DNA of 64,000 nt, taken from JBEVJK01 sp963791325. Its GTDB lineage: Bacteria > Pseudomonadota > Alphaproteobacteria > Rhizobiales > Rhizobiaceae. The notes beneath the pieces were generated by a model. That model had not been told where the DNA came from. It made no database searches and was given only the letters and a program-made list of their open reading frames with translations. How positions within the stretch are numbered: position 1 is the stretch's first letter; each line of letters starts with the position of its first letter. Position numbers and translations under genes: made by a program. The DNA lies in contig CAWBRU010000012.1 in assembly GCA_963791325.1 (NCBI GenBank), forward strand, positions 62,001-126,000, read 5' to 3'. Shown here piece after piece: positions 47,572 through 56,595 of this stretch.

Positions 47572-49829
47572 CCTTGCCCTTCCTCGATGACGCAGTCCAC
47601 GAGATAGCGACGCTCGCCTTCACCAGACACGAAGCGAAGACCGTGGATGTCTGTTTCGAAGCCGGGGAACTTGCGGTCGAAATCCCGTGCGTAAATGAGA
47701 TAATCCTGGATCGACTTTGTCGACTGGGTGATCCGCTCTCCCGGCATGATGAGCGGAATCCCCGGTGGATACGGCACTACCATCACCGCGAGGATTCGGC
47801 CCATAAGGTTGTCGATCTCGACGCTTTCGACGCGACCTTTCACGAGTCGATCGTAGGCATCTGCTGGCCGCAAGGCCATCTCCGGCAGGGCGGTGTACAT
47901 GTCCCGTTGCGCCTTCGGCAGGTCATCTTGACGATAGATGTCGTGGATGCGTTCGCAGAGATCTCTCAGGCCCAGCTTGCCATAGGATTCAGGGTGCGCC
48001 GCGGCTATGGCCGGGAGTGCCCGCGTCAACGGTGCGTTAGCATCGTAGAGATCCTTGAAGTTGATCAGCTCGGTGACGAGTGTGCTCCACTTGCCACGGG
48101 TGATCCCCATCGAAAAGAGCACCAGGAAGGAGTAAAGTCCGGTTTTCTCGACCTCGATCCTCCGGGAAGACAAGAACTTCGTCACCACTGCAGCCGGGAT
48201 CCCACGCTCCTCCATCGTTCCGGCCGCAGTGAGCCCAGGTGCGAGCAGAGTAACCTTAATGGGGTCGACCATTACGTGGTCGTCCGCGAGGCCCTCGAAG
48301 CCATGCCAAGCTTCGCCTGGTCTCAGAACCCAGTCCGTCAGCGATTGGCTCGAAGATTTGTGCGCTGCCGCTGGCTGCCAAACATCGAACCACCAAGAGC
48401 CCTCGATCTGCTTCTTGACGCCGCTCATCGCGCGGCGAAAGCTGAGAGCCTCGTCGATGGTTTCCTGAACCAACGCGCGTCCTGCCGGCTGCTCCATCAT
48501 CGCGGCGGCCACATCGCATGAGGCGATGATCCCGTATTGCGGGGACGTGGAGGTATGCATCATGAACGCTTCATTGAAGCGCGTGATATCGAGCTGCTTT
48601 TGCTCGGCGTGCTGGATGTGGATCATCGATGCTTGCGAGAAGGCAGCGAGCAGCTTGTGGGTGGACTGGGTGGCGAAGGTGATCGCCGTCGGCGATCGCT
48701 CCGGCCGAGCCGACGAAATAGCGTGATAGCCATCATAGAACTCGTGGAAATTCGCATAGGCGTACCAGGCCTCGTCGAAATGCAGCACGTCCACCGTCTC
48801 ACCAAGCGAGGCTTTGATTCCGTCCACATTGTAGCAAAGACCGTCGTAGGTAGAGTTCGTCACGACCATCAGGCGTACCTTGCCGCTGGTCTCGCGCGCG
48901 AACGGGCTTGCGGCAATCTTGCTCTCAATGGCCTCCGGCGTGAACTGCTCCTTGGAGATCGGACCGATGATCCCGAGCCCGTTGCGGGAGGGCGTCAGAT
49001 AGATCGGCGTCGCGCCCGTCATGATGAGTGAGTGCAGGATCGATTTGTGGCAGTTGCGGTCACAGAGCACGAGGTCCCCTCGGCTCACCATTCCGTGCCA
49101 CACGATCTTGTTTGCTGTGGAGGTCCCCCCCACCACAAACAATGTTTCGTCGGATCCGAAAATCCGAGCCGCATTGCGTTCGCCCTCGGCGATCGGCCCG
49201 ACATGGTCGAGGAGCGATCCGACGCTGCCCACTGAGACCGAGATGTCCGACCTCAGTGTGTTCTCACCGAAAAATTGGTAGAACAGTTGCCCAACAGGGC
49301 TCTTGCGAAATGCCACTCCGCCGCCGTGACCCGGCGTATGCCAGGAGTAGGCGCCGTGCAGCGTGTAGTCCATCAGCGCCCTGAACATCGGTGGTGGAAG
49401 ACGATCGAGGTAGTTTTGGGCAGCCCGTGCTATCGCACGGGCCATAAATTCGGGCGAGTCTTCATAAAGACGCATGAAGGCGTTGGCGTGCCGCAACACC
49501 TTGGCCGGCACCATCTCTGCGGTGACATCATTGCCGAAGAGGAAGATCGGCAGCATGTTGTTCTTATTGCGCTTGGCTGCGAGCACCTCCTCGAGGATCT
49601 CCCACCGCGTCGACTGGTCTTCAGCACCGTCCACCGATACTAGCCAGCAGGACTCCGTATTAAATATATGCACGAGCCGCCGCGCGTCTTCGTATCCGAT
49701 ACCAGCCACGACGCGAAAACCCTGACCCTCAATCGCCTTGGCAAGTTCGCGCATACCGCGTCCGGCGGCGTTGGTTCCTTCGAAGTCCTCGTCAATGATG
49801 GCAATGGGAAAAGCCTGGTAAAATTCCAT
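47568..49829 (-). CDS. Wing-domain lysine/arginine-type decarboxylase
   Basis: A 753-residue fold-III PLP decarboxylase. The N-terminal response-regulator-like wing spans about 1-130. The core has YSWHTPGHGGG (161-171), DRNCHKS (257-263), HFDEAWYAY (350-358, the acid for the pyridine nitrogen) and TQSTHKLLAAFSQ (387-399, PLP lysine K392). The pattern KSPVGQLFYQFFGENTLRSD favours the LdcC/CadA branch, but arginine decarboxylase (AdiA) is close. The product would be cadaverine or agmatine. It heads a five-gene leftward operon with ornithine decarboxylase, potE, a binding protein and a VIT-like gene. Confidence 0.85.
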   Translation of the reverse strand: MEFYQAFPIAIIDEDFEGTNAAGRGMRELAKAIEGQGFRVVAGIGYEDARRLVHIFNTESCWLVSVDGAEDQSTRWEILEEVLAAKRNKNNMLPIFLFGNDVTAEMVPAKVLRHANAFMRLYEDSPEFMARAIARAAQNYLDRLPPPMFRALMDYTLHGAYSWHTPGHGGGVAFRKSPVGQLFYQFFGENTLRSDISVSVGSVGSLLDHVGPIAEGERNAARIFGSDETLFVVGGTSTANKIVWHGMVSRGDLVLCDRNCHKSILHSLIMTGATPIYLTPSRNGLGIIGPISKEQFTPEAIESKIAASPFARETSGKVRLMVVTNSTYDGLCYNVDGIKASLGETVDVLHFDEAWYAYANFHEFYDGYHAISSARPERSPTAITFATQSTHKLLAAFSQASMIHIQHAEQKQLDITRFNEAFMMHTSTSPQYGIIASCDVAAAMMEQPAGRALVQETIDEALSFRRAMSGVKKQIEGSWWFDVWQPAAAHKSSSQSLTDWVLRPGEAWHGFEGLADDHVMVDPIKVTLLAPGLTAAGTMEERGIPAAVVTKFLSSRRIEVEKTGLYSFLVLFSMGITRGKWSTLVTELINFKDLYDANAPLTRALPAIAAAHPESYGKLGLRDLCERIHDIYRQDDLPKAQRDMYTALPEMALRPADAYDRLVKGRVESVEIDNLMGRILAVMVVPYPPGIPLIMPGERITQSTKSIQDYLIYARDFDRKFPGFETDIHGLRFVSGEGERRYLVDCVIEEGQG

Positions 49830-50064
49830 AAGCCCACCTCACTTCGTGAAGTCTTTATATGAATCTCTTGCCAGTCACGCCTCAGCGTAAGGGCTCACAA
49901 GTGCTGCGACCTCACAGTACACGGCATGTCGCACTAAAAAGACATTAGCGCTTCGGTTGACCGATGACCACGTATATTACGGTATCGAACGGTGATGCCG
50001 GGGGTTCCGTGGCCAGGGCGAACAGGCTCGGGCCGCAAGAGGCTGACCCGAGCGTGAGCAGATG

Positions 50065-50991
50065 CTATTCGGCCCAATCGGGATCTGCCGTGAAGGCGAT
50101 GGTTAGCCACCGATCTTGGCTCTCACCCCCGATCGCCGCACCAACCTCGTCGCGGATGCTGTCCCACTCTTCGATCGTTCTCGCAGGGAGGTTCTTCGGC
50201 ACGATGAAATAGAGCTCAGCTTGCATTGCTCGCCCGACCTTCGCGACATAGGCGCGGTAGGACTGGAACCCGTGCCGATCCACGGTGTCGGCAGCCACTC
50301 GATCTACATGAGACTTCAGGTCAGCGGGCGCAATCAGCAAGATATCTGACAATGCTTGCCGTACTGTTCCGATCGGAATGGGAATGATCACTATTGAAAC
50401 AGCTGCCAGGACCGCTGGATCTACATAGGGCGACAGCCAGTCGAGCGGCGTTCCCTGAACCGCATAGCCCAGCATGAACGCGATCAGCAGAGCCGCGGTG
50501 ATAGCTCCCGACATGATCCACGCCTTGACATCAAGCGCGATGAAATCCGATTTGAGCCTGCGATTGGCCCGTATCTGGACGTAAGCCATGACTGCGCAGG
50601 CGACCAACGTGAGTGCCCCGTAGATGATGGCGAAGTCGAACCGGAGAAGGTGCCCTCCATTCAGGATATTACCCGCGGCGGTAACCAGCCCATAGATTGC
50701 GACCGACAGCAAGAGACTGCCGTTCAGCAGCAGGACGATCGGTTCAAGGTGCCAAAATCCCATTGTAAAACGCCGGTGAAGACCTCGGTATGTCTCCTCG
50801 GGCGGCACAGACTTTACGATGAGGCTCGAAATCCAGAGCGCCAGTGTCGTCATACCCGCATCGCCTAACGAGTAGACACCGTCAAATGTGATGGAGAAGG
50901 AGCCGGACAGGAGGCCCAAGACGATTCCGAATGTCGCCACGACAAAAGTGGCTACGATGGAGACGCGCAGACTGCCTTGCTCGTTGAGCAT
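50065..50991 (-). CDS. Cation diffusion facilitator (CDF) family transporter
   Basis: This ~308-residue inner-membrane exporter of divalent metals or similar cations starts MLNEQGSLRVSIVATF (an in-frame ATG at 51039 would overlap the divergent gene's leader). Six membrane helices precede a cytoplasmic C-terminal domain. FDGVYSLGDAG and DVKAWIMSG are the metal-site segments of helices 2 and 5; both depart from the canonical HxxxD of zinc CDFs (D in helix 2, D-K-A-W in helix 5), so the metal is uncertain. It is transcribed away from the second APC antiporter gene. Confidence 0.75.
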   Translation of the reverse strand: MLNEQGSLRVSIVATFVVATFGIVLGLLSGSFSITFDGVYSLGDAGMTTLALWISSLIVKSVPPEETYRGLHRRFTMGFWHLEPIVLLLNGSLLLSVAIYGLVTAAGNILNGGHLLRFDFAIIYGALTLVACAVMAYVQIRANRRLKSDFIALDVKAWIMSGAITAALLIAFMLGYAVQGTPLDWLSPYVDPAVLAAVSIVIIPIPIGTVRQALSDILLIAPADLKSHVDRVAADTVDRHGFQSYRAYVAKVGRAMQAELYFIVPKNLPARTIEEWDSIRDEVGAAIGGESQDRWLTIAFTADPDWAE

Positions 50992-51078
50992 TTTCTTAGC
51001 TCGGATATGCTGGCGCCCAGCATAGACCCGTGGTTTCATATAAAAAAGTTCCTGGACGGCAGGACCAAGGGGGAAGCC

Positions 51079-52396
51079 ATGCTATCGTCAGGCCACGGCA
51101 AGAGCCTTGGAATGGCCGCTTGCACGGCCATCGTGGTCGGCAACATGGTTGGTTCAGGGTTCTACCTCTCTCCCGCCGCTGTTGCCCCCTACGGCAATCT
51201 CGCGATCCTGATCTGGCTGATCATGGGCGCTGGCGCCATCTGTCTCGGTCTCACCTTCGCCAAACTTGCGCGGCTTGTGCCCGCGACCGGCGGACCTTAT
51301 GCCTACACCCGGCTCGCCTACGGCGACTTCCCAGGCTTCCTCATCGCGTGGGGCTACTGGATCTCTATATGGGCATCGCTGCCAGTCATTGCGGTGGCTT
51401 TTGCCGGTGTTGTGGTCGATCTTTTCCCCGCCATCCGGAGCCGGGGAGTTGTCGTATTCATCACTCTGGCCGCCATCTGGGCAGTTGTCCTGATCAACCT
51501 GCGCGGCGTAAGCACGGCCGGAGTCTTCGCTCAAATAACAACATACGCCAAATTAGTGCCATTCGGCGCGATCGCGCTGCTCGGGATCTTCTTCATCGAT
51601 CCCGCCCACTTCAGCGAATTCAATCCAAGCGGCGTGCCATTGCTGCAGGCAAGCGCCGCGCTCGCACCCCTGACCATGTTTGCCTATTTAGGGCTCGAAA
51701 TCGGCAACCGTTCCGGCCGGCGATGTCCGCGATCCGGAACGGACCATCCCACGCTCGACCGTGCTCGGCATTGCAATCGCGGCAGCTCTTTACATCCTGG
51801 GAACCGTGGTTGTCATGGGCTTGGTCCCTCGTCAGCAGTTGGTGAATTCTGTTGCTCCTTTTTCGGATGCTGCCAGGATCCTGTGGGGCCGCCCGGGAGA
51901 GATCGCGATCTCGATCGCTGTGGTTCTGTCATCAATTGGGGCACTTAATGGTTGGACGCTGCTCATGGGCCAAGTGCCAATGGCCGCCGCGCAGGATAGA
52001 CTCTTTCCTCAGATTTTCGGCGCGAAGTCAGTCCGGGGCGTGCCAGCGACCGGGATCGTTGTTTCGGCGCTGCTTGCGACAGCGCTCGTCCTTGTTCAGG
52101 CGTTCGGGTCTGGAGGATTTTCAGCCTTTTACAGCCTCGTCGTGGGATTGAGCACGATGGCGGCAGTGGTTCCCTACGCCTTCTGTGCTCTAGCGCCTAC
52201 CCTCGTTGGAGCGCGTGTGAGCGGCGGTTCGCAAGTGCCGCGGGTAACATTTGTCGAGATTGTGGCATTCGTGTTTTCCATGTTCACGCTCTATGGATGC
52301 GGGGCCGAGCCGGTCCTTTACGGGTTGGTTTTATTGCTGCTGGGGATTCCGGTGTTCGTTTGGCAGCGGCGGCGAACAGGCGAGCCGGCCCCGTAG
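51079..52396 (+). CDS. AdiC-like APC antiporter, one frameshift
   Basis: A ~438-residue amino-acid/amine antiporter. Helix 1 has IVVGNMVGSGFYLSP with the GSG motif; the proline-glycine-rich loop PATGGPYAYTRLAYG is AdiC-like. The frame changes near 51697 at GAAATCGG; deletion of one A in the AAA run gives LGLESATVPAGDVRDPERTIPRSTVLG. The second half has LVQAFGSGGFSAFYSLVVG. It could exchange arginine/agmatine or lysine/cadaverine with the decarboxylases. Start at 51079 has a GGGGGAAG site just upstream. Confidence 0.78.
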
Positions 52397-52470
52397 AAGC
52401 CTCAGCAGTGGCGCTTGGATTGCTTCAACTCACCACGGGCAGTCAGGGCTAACTTCAAGCCTGATAGATG

Positions 52471-53466
52471 TCAGTCACCGGGATCCGTGACGAGTTCCCA
52501 GCTGTCGTCCGGGTTGAAGCTCTTTATCGTGGCGGCGGCCTTGGCCGTATCCGGACCGAGGTCCTTCTGGTAAATGGTGCCGTGCTGGTTGACGACGAAC
52601 GTCATCACTCCGGTGCGGTCGTAGATGGCGGGGGTCGCAATCACCCCGAACCCGGCGATCATGTTGCCATTGATGACGTAACTGTAGGCGCCGCCGGCGA
52701 CATGAGGCCCCTGGCCCCTCAGCACGCGGTAGCGGTAGCCGAAATAACCGTCCTTTGCCGCCGTGGCCAGTTCGGCTTCGCTCAACCCAGGGCCGATCGG
52801 GCTCTCCGGCACGCCGTCGCCAGGTTGCCAGTAGAGACCGTCATACTTGCCCGGCGAGCTGATCAGCTTCTGCGCATATTCGTCGACGCCGTCCTGGTCC
52901 CAGTCCGTGGCGCGATAGCGCTCCTGGGCCTCCACGATCTCCCTCAGATTGGCGATCGTGGTGAGTTCGTTCTCGCCAATCCGGCGATTGATCACTTCCT
53001 CGAGCCCATCGACTGCGACAAATGACCATTTGCCATCCTTGCGTACCGCCGGAAAAGGAAACGGCCACAACTGGTCACCAAGGAGCAGCATCACCCGGTC
53101 GGGATCGACCTGCTTCACCCCGATCGATTTGGCCGCCTCGGCCTGGATCTCCGGCAGCGACTGCGCCACCTCGTCCGATCTCTCGACCTGCGCTGGAGAG
53201 AGCCCGAGCAAAGTGGCCAGCCTCCCCTTGTCACCGTCCGCTAGGACGGCCTGGAACTGCTTGACCAACTCGTCCGTCGACCCGAACGAGGGCGCCGGGA
53301 CTCCGACGAAGCCCCTGAACTCGCCCAGGTCCTTCGGCGCTTCGATGGCCGAAGCAGAAGCTCCCGACAGCAGAAGGGCGGACGCGCAGAAGACACTTGC
53401 CGCAAGCTTTCGCACCGTCCCGCGACGTCGCCCCACTCGCATCCGTGACTTGGAGCAGCCGGTCAT
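52471..53466 (-). CDS. DUF2950 exported protein
   Basis: A 331-residue protein with a signal region (SVFCASALLLSGASASA). Family blocks are clear: YWQPGDGVPESPIGP, GYFGYRYRVLRGQGPHVAGGAYSYV (in part) and DWDQDGVDEYAQKLISSPG. DUF2950 nearly always adjoins DUF3300, as here; the pair is envelope-associated and of unknown function. Its start overlaps the DUF3300 stop by four bases. Confidence 0.85.
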   Translation of the reverse strand: MTGCSKSRMRVGRRRGTVRKLAASVFCASALLLSGASASAIEAPKDLGEFRGFVGVPAPSFGSTDELVKQFQAVLADGDKGRLATLLGLSPAQVERSDEVAQSLPEIQAEAAKSIGVKQVDPDRVMLLLGDQLWPFPFPAVRKDGKWSFVAVDGLEEVINRRIGENELTTIANLREIVEAQERYRATDWDQDGVDEYAQKLISSPGKYDGLYWQPGDGVPESPIGPGLSEAELATAAKDGYFGYRYRVLRGQGPHVAGGAYSYVINGNMIAGFGVIATPAIYDRTGVMTFVVNQHGTIYQKDLGPDTAKAAATIKSFNPDDSWELVTDPGD

Positions 53467-54941
53467 CGACGTCCTCCTCCTCTACCGCCACCCCCACGGC
53501 CGCCACCGCCGCGTGGCATCCCGCCGCCTCCGCGTCCGCCGCTGCGGCTGATGCTGCCGCCCCGCGAACCACCGCCGCGGCTCACCGCCCCGCGCGAGGA
53601 ATAATTAGCCGTCGCCCGACCCGGCCGCGGATTTCCGATCGCCGAAGGCTTGCTCGGCCGGTTGTCGATGCGCGTCGCCGCTTTCGGCCCCGACGCCTTC
53701 TTCTGAGCGGCCTGTTTGGCCGCTGGCTTCTGACCGGCCTTGGCCGCTGGTCTCTGCCCGGCCTTAGCGGCTGGTCTTTGACCCGCACCGGCCGCCGGTC
53801 GCTGCGAAGCCCTTGCTGACTTTGATTGATCGCTGACCCGTTTGGCATCGGGCAGTTTGGCGCCTGGCGCCGGCAGCTGTGCGCCAGGGCGTTGCTTCAG
53901 CCCTTCGGCGGCGTTCTTGCGGATGTCCTTGCCCTTCAGATCCCCAGCGCGGACCTGGCGATCGATCGGGCCTCGCGCGGCGAGGTTTTCCCGGCCGCGC
54001 CGCGCAATATTGTTAAAATCCTTGCTCTGCAGGTTCTGCTTGAGCTTGCTGCGATCGATATTGGCATTAGTCAGGTTGAGCTTCGAGCGGTCGATATTCC
54101 TCAGGTCCAGGTTTTTCAGTCTGTTGACGTCGATCTTGTCGAGATCGATCTTGTTGAAGTCGATATCGGCGCGATCGCCGAGATTAACGTCGATGTCGAG
54201 ATCGCCGCCCCAGGTGCCCCAATTGTCCCAGTCAACCACCGCCGCAAAAGCCACGCCCGTCGTCAAGGCTGCCCAGTAGGGAGCGGTTGGATAGTAGTAG
54301 GACGGATAGGAATCGTAGACGATCGGCTGGCTGGGGATCACATAGCCAGGCTCGTAAAGCATTTCGGGCGGATAGGTGGGGACATAAATTGTCTTGGGAT
54401 CGGCCGACGCGATAGTCACATTCTCGCCCTCGTTCTTCACCTTGACCTTGTCTGTCGACTTCAGAATGTCTTTCGCAACCGCCTCGTCCCGGAGCTGCTG
54501 GATGGCGACCAGCAGGTCTTTTTGCTGGTTGACGGCCGCCTCTCCAAGCTGCTGGGTCCAGTCGAGGTCGTCACTCATCATCTCCAGGACTTTCGGATAA
54601 TTGAGCAGCGAAACGATGCTGCCATCCCATTTCTCATTGGGCTCTAGGTCCTTGTCCTTCTGTTTGTCATCCAGGAAGCGGGCCGCCTGCACGACCTGCA
54701 AGGGATAGATCGAAGCCGAAATGCAAAGAGCAACGAGATCGTCCGGGTAAAGGGCGATTGGCGCCGCCAGGACCTCGAGTTCCTCAAGCGTTAGCGCTGC
54801 AGTCTCTTCGCTTTCGCTTGCAGCCGGAATTTCGTTACTGCTCGGCGACGGTCGTTCAGCAGACTGCTGCGATCTCGCGACCCCCGGCAGTCCAACTGCC
54901 ACAATCAGGCCGATCATGGCCGCTGCGAATCTACAAAGCAT
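53463..54941 (-). CDS. DUF3300 protein with a glycine-rich tail
   Basis: A 492-residue exported protein. After a signal peptide (about 1-24) the DUF3300 domain (about 50-260) shows EELEVLAAPIALYPDDL, LNYPKVLEMMSDDLDWTQQLG and YVPTYPPEMLYEPGY. From about 265 there are aspartate- and asparagine-rich low-complexity repeats (LNLTNANIDRSKLK), then alanine-lysine-proline repeats (AGAGQRPAAKAGQRPAAK) and a glycine-arginine tail. The tail resembles mineral- or nucleic-acid-binding low-complexity surfaces. It is coupled to the DUF2950 gene. Confidence 0.85.
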   Translation of the reverse strand: MLCRFAAAMIGLIVAVGLPGVARSQQSAERPSPSSNEIPAASESEETAALTLEELEVLAAPIALYPDDLVALCISASIYPLQVVQAARFLDDKQKDKDLEPNEKWDGSIVSLLNYPKVLEMMSDDLDWTQQLGEAAVNQQKDLLVAIQQLRDEAVAKDILKSTDKVKVKNEGENVTIASADPKTIYVPTYPPEMLYEPGYVIPSQPIVYDSYPSYYYPTAPYWAALTTGVAFAAVVDWDNWGTWGGDLDIDVNLGDRADIDFNKIDLDKIDVNRLKNLDLRNIDRSKLNLTNANIDRSKLKQNLQSKDFNNIARRGRENLAARGPIDRQVRAGDLKGKDIRKNAAEGLKQRPGAQLPAPGAKLPDAKRVSDQSKSARASQRPAAGAGQRPAAKAGQRPAAKAGQKPAAKQAAQKKASGPKAATRIDNRPSKPSAIGNPRPGRATANYSSRGAVSRGGGSRGGSISRSGGRGGGGMPRGGGGRGGGGRGGGRR

Positions 54942-55460
54942 TCAAGACCTCTGCGCTGAGAGGGTCATTCTAAGCAGCCCCACTGCGAAGTGCTTGTAGC
55001 ATCGCGTAGTTTCTGGAGGAAGTGGATCAGCAGCGCTGCTCGGCGCCAATCTGGGCGCATGGCCCGCTGCCCTGACGCGGTGCGTCTAGCGAGGCAGTTC
55101 GCTACCGTATGTTACGTGACAAGCATCTGCCGAGTGCTGTAAGAGTGGAAGGAATTCACGGCTGAGTAGACCTGCTGGATGGCCGCGCCCGAGTCCTGGC
55201 AGTCGTTGTTGCCCGAGCCAAAGTAGCCGCCTGAGGCTAGCAGGCTCGTATTTGCGGCTGCCATGATCCGAGTGACGCAGCAGCATGTTGAGCTTGCCTC
55301 TGCGCTAAAATTTCTGGATCTGCAGACCGCCGAAACAAGCTCTATGTTGCCCCGGCGCCAACCTGTTCTCCCGGCGCAACAGCGGCTGGGCGATTGACAT
55401 GACAGCCCGGGTCGTCCGACTGCCTCATCATGAGCGCATGCAGCTCGCGAAAGGGCTCCC
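54942..55460. other. 520-bp spacer without a supported gene
   Basis: Short frames only. The DUF3300 promoter should lie at the left end; nothing else is recognisable. Confidence 0.45.
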
Positions 55461-56354
55461 TCACGGTTGAGCAAGGCCAAAGTGATCCCTCAGCGTCGAC
55501 CAGGCGGTATCGAGTGAGACCGTGGCAACGACTCGCGCGTCGCAGCCATTGGCGAAACCACTGCGCGCCACGCATTCGTCATCGTTGAGATCGGTATCCC
55601 AGTAGCGGACGTCGAAGGTCAGGGCTTTCCAGCTGTAGGAAACGCCCGCCGTCCAAGCGAGTTGCTCGAACGCCGCCGGATCCTCGAAGAACTGATAGCC
55701 AATGCCGGCATAGACCGAGAAATCGTGCGGCAGCGGCACCTTGATCCCGCCTGCCACGAACGTCGCTGTGTCGCCGCTCTGATTGTAGTCAGGGGCGAAG
55801 AAGACGCGCGCTCCGAGCGTGAACCTGTCGTTGAAGTTGTAGTCGGCCTTGGCAAACAGCTCGCCATAGTCTGGGCTGACGTCCTTGGGCGCATAGAAAT
55901 AGTGGACGTAGCCGAGGTCGAGCGAGAGCGGGCCGAACTCCGGCCTCACCCCAATTGCCGTATCGATCTCGGCGCCTTCGAAGTCCTCGCCGAAATCGAC
56001 ATTGGAGGACCAGACGTTCAGATAGAGCGGTCCGATGCTCGGCTCGATGTAGCCTTGAACGGCAGGATGATCGCCGGAGTTGGTAATGCCGCGAGAGACG
56101 TAGTTGCTGGTGAAGGCCACACCAAAGCCGACATCGAACGGAAAGGTGGGCTGCCGTTGTCCAATCGCCGCTTCGGCCTCAGAGGCCGTCGGCTCGATCG
56201 GTTCGAAGGCTTGCTCGATGGCGTAGGCGTCCGAACCAAGCAGAAAACTGGCCAGACCTGCAAGCATTGCAACTCTCGCAGGAGAAACGCACTTGACGTG
56301 ACTTGAGTATCCCGGCTCGAGCGCCTTTGGCCACCTAAACTCCGGCAATCTCAT
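55461..56354 (-). CDS. TorF-family putative outer-membrane porin
   Basis: About 297 residues. The signal (MLAGLASFLLGSDAYA) starts only about 30 residues into the frame, so the true start may be the downstream ATG of that signal (56267). The mature protein begins a barrel with FDVGFGVAFTSNYVSRGITNSGDHPAVQGYIE, the Gcw_chp/TorF signature read in part. Repeating strands and a terminal SLDTAW-rich segment follow. TorF members are outer-membrane proteins of unclear substrate. Confidence 0.8.
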   Translation of the reverse strand: MRLPEFRWPKALEPGYSSHVKCVSPARVAMLAGLASFLLGSDAYAIEQAFEPIEPTASEAEAAIGQRQPTFPFDVGFGVAFTSNYVSRGITNSGDHPAVQGYIEPSIGPLYLNVWSSNVDFGEDFEGAEIDTAIGVRPEFGPLSLDLGYVHYFYAPKDVSPDYGELFAKADYNFNDRFTLGARVFFAPDYNQSGDTATFVAGGIKVPLPHDFSVYAGIGYQFFEDPAAFEQLAWTAGVSYSWKALTFDVRYWDTDLNDDECVARSGFANGCDARVVATVSLDTAWSTLRDHFGLAQP

Positions 56355-56595
56355 CCTTCGTTCCCCTATGTCGTTCGTCTGTTCGGTACGCTCCCAAAAA
56401 CCACTGATACTCCCACAAGGAGCTTCAGAATTTAGCTTACTGGTTCTATGCCGTATCCATCAACACTTCATTAATGCCATCCACAGCAGCCGGGCACCAT
56501 CGATCTCATCCGTTTGTCGACGAGAGGTGGCCGCCCACTTGCTGGAGCGGCAACGATCATGGAAAGAGCCTTGCAGAACGCGTCAGCGGCTCCGC

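Noticed and set aside
53826..54647. 273-codon plus-strand frame rich in Ile, Val, Leu and Asp
   Set aside because: Antisense to the repetitive part of DUF3300; the apparent repeats are mirror images of that gene's repeats.
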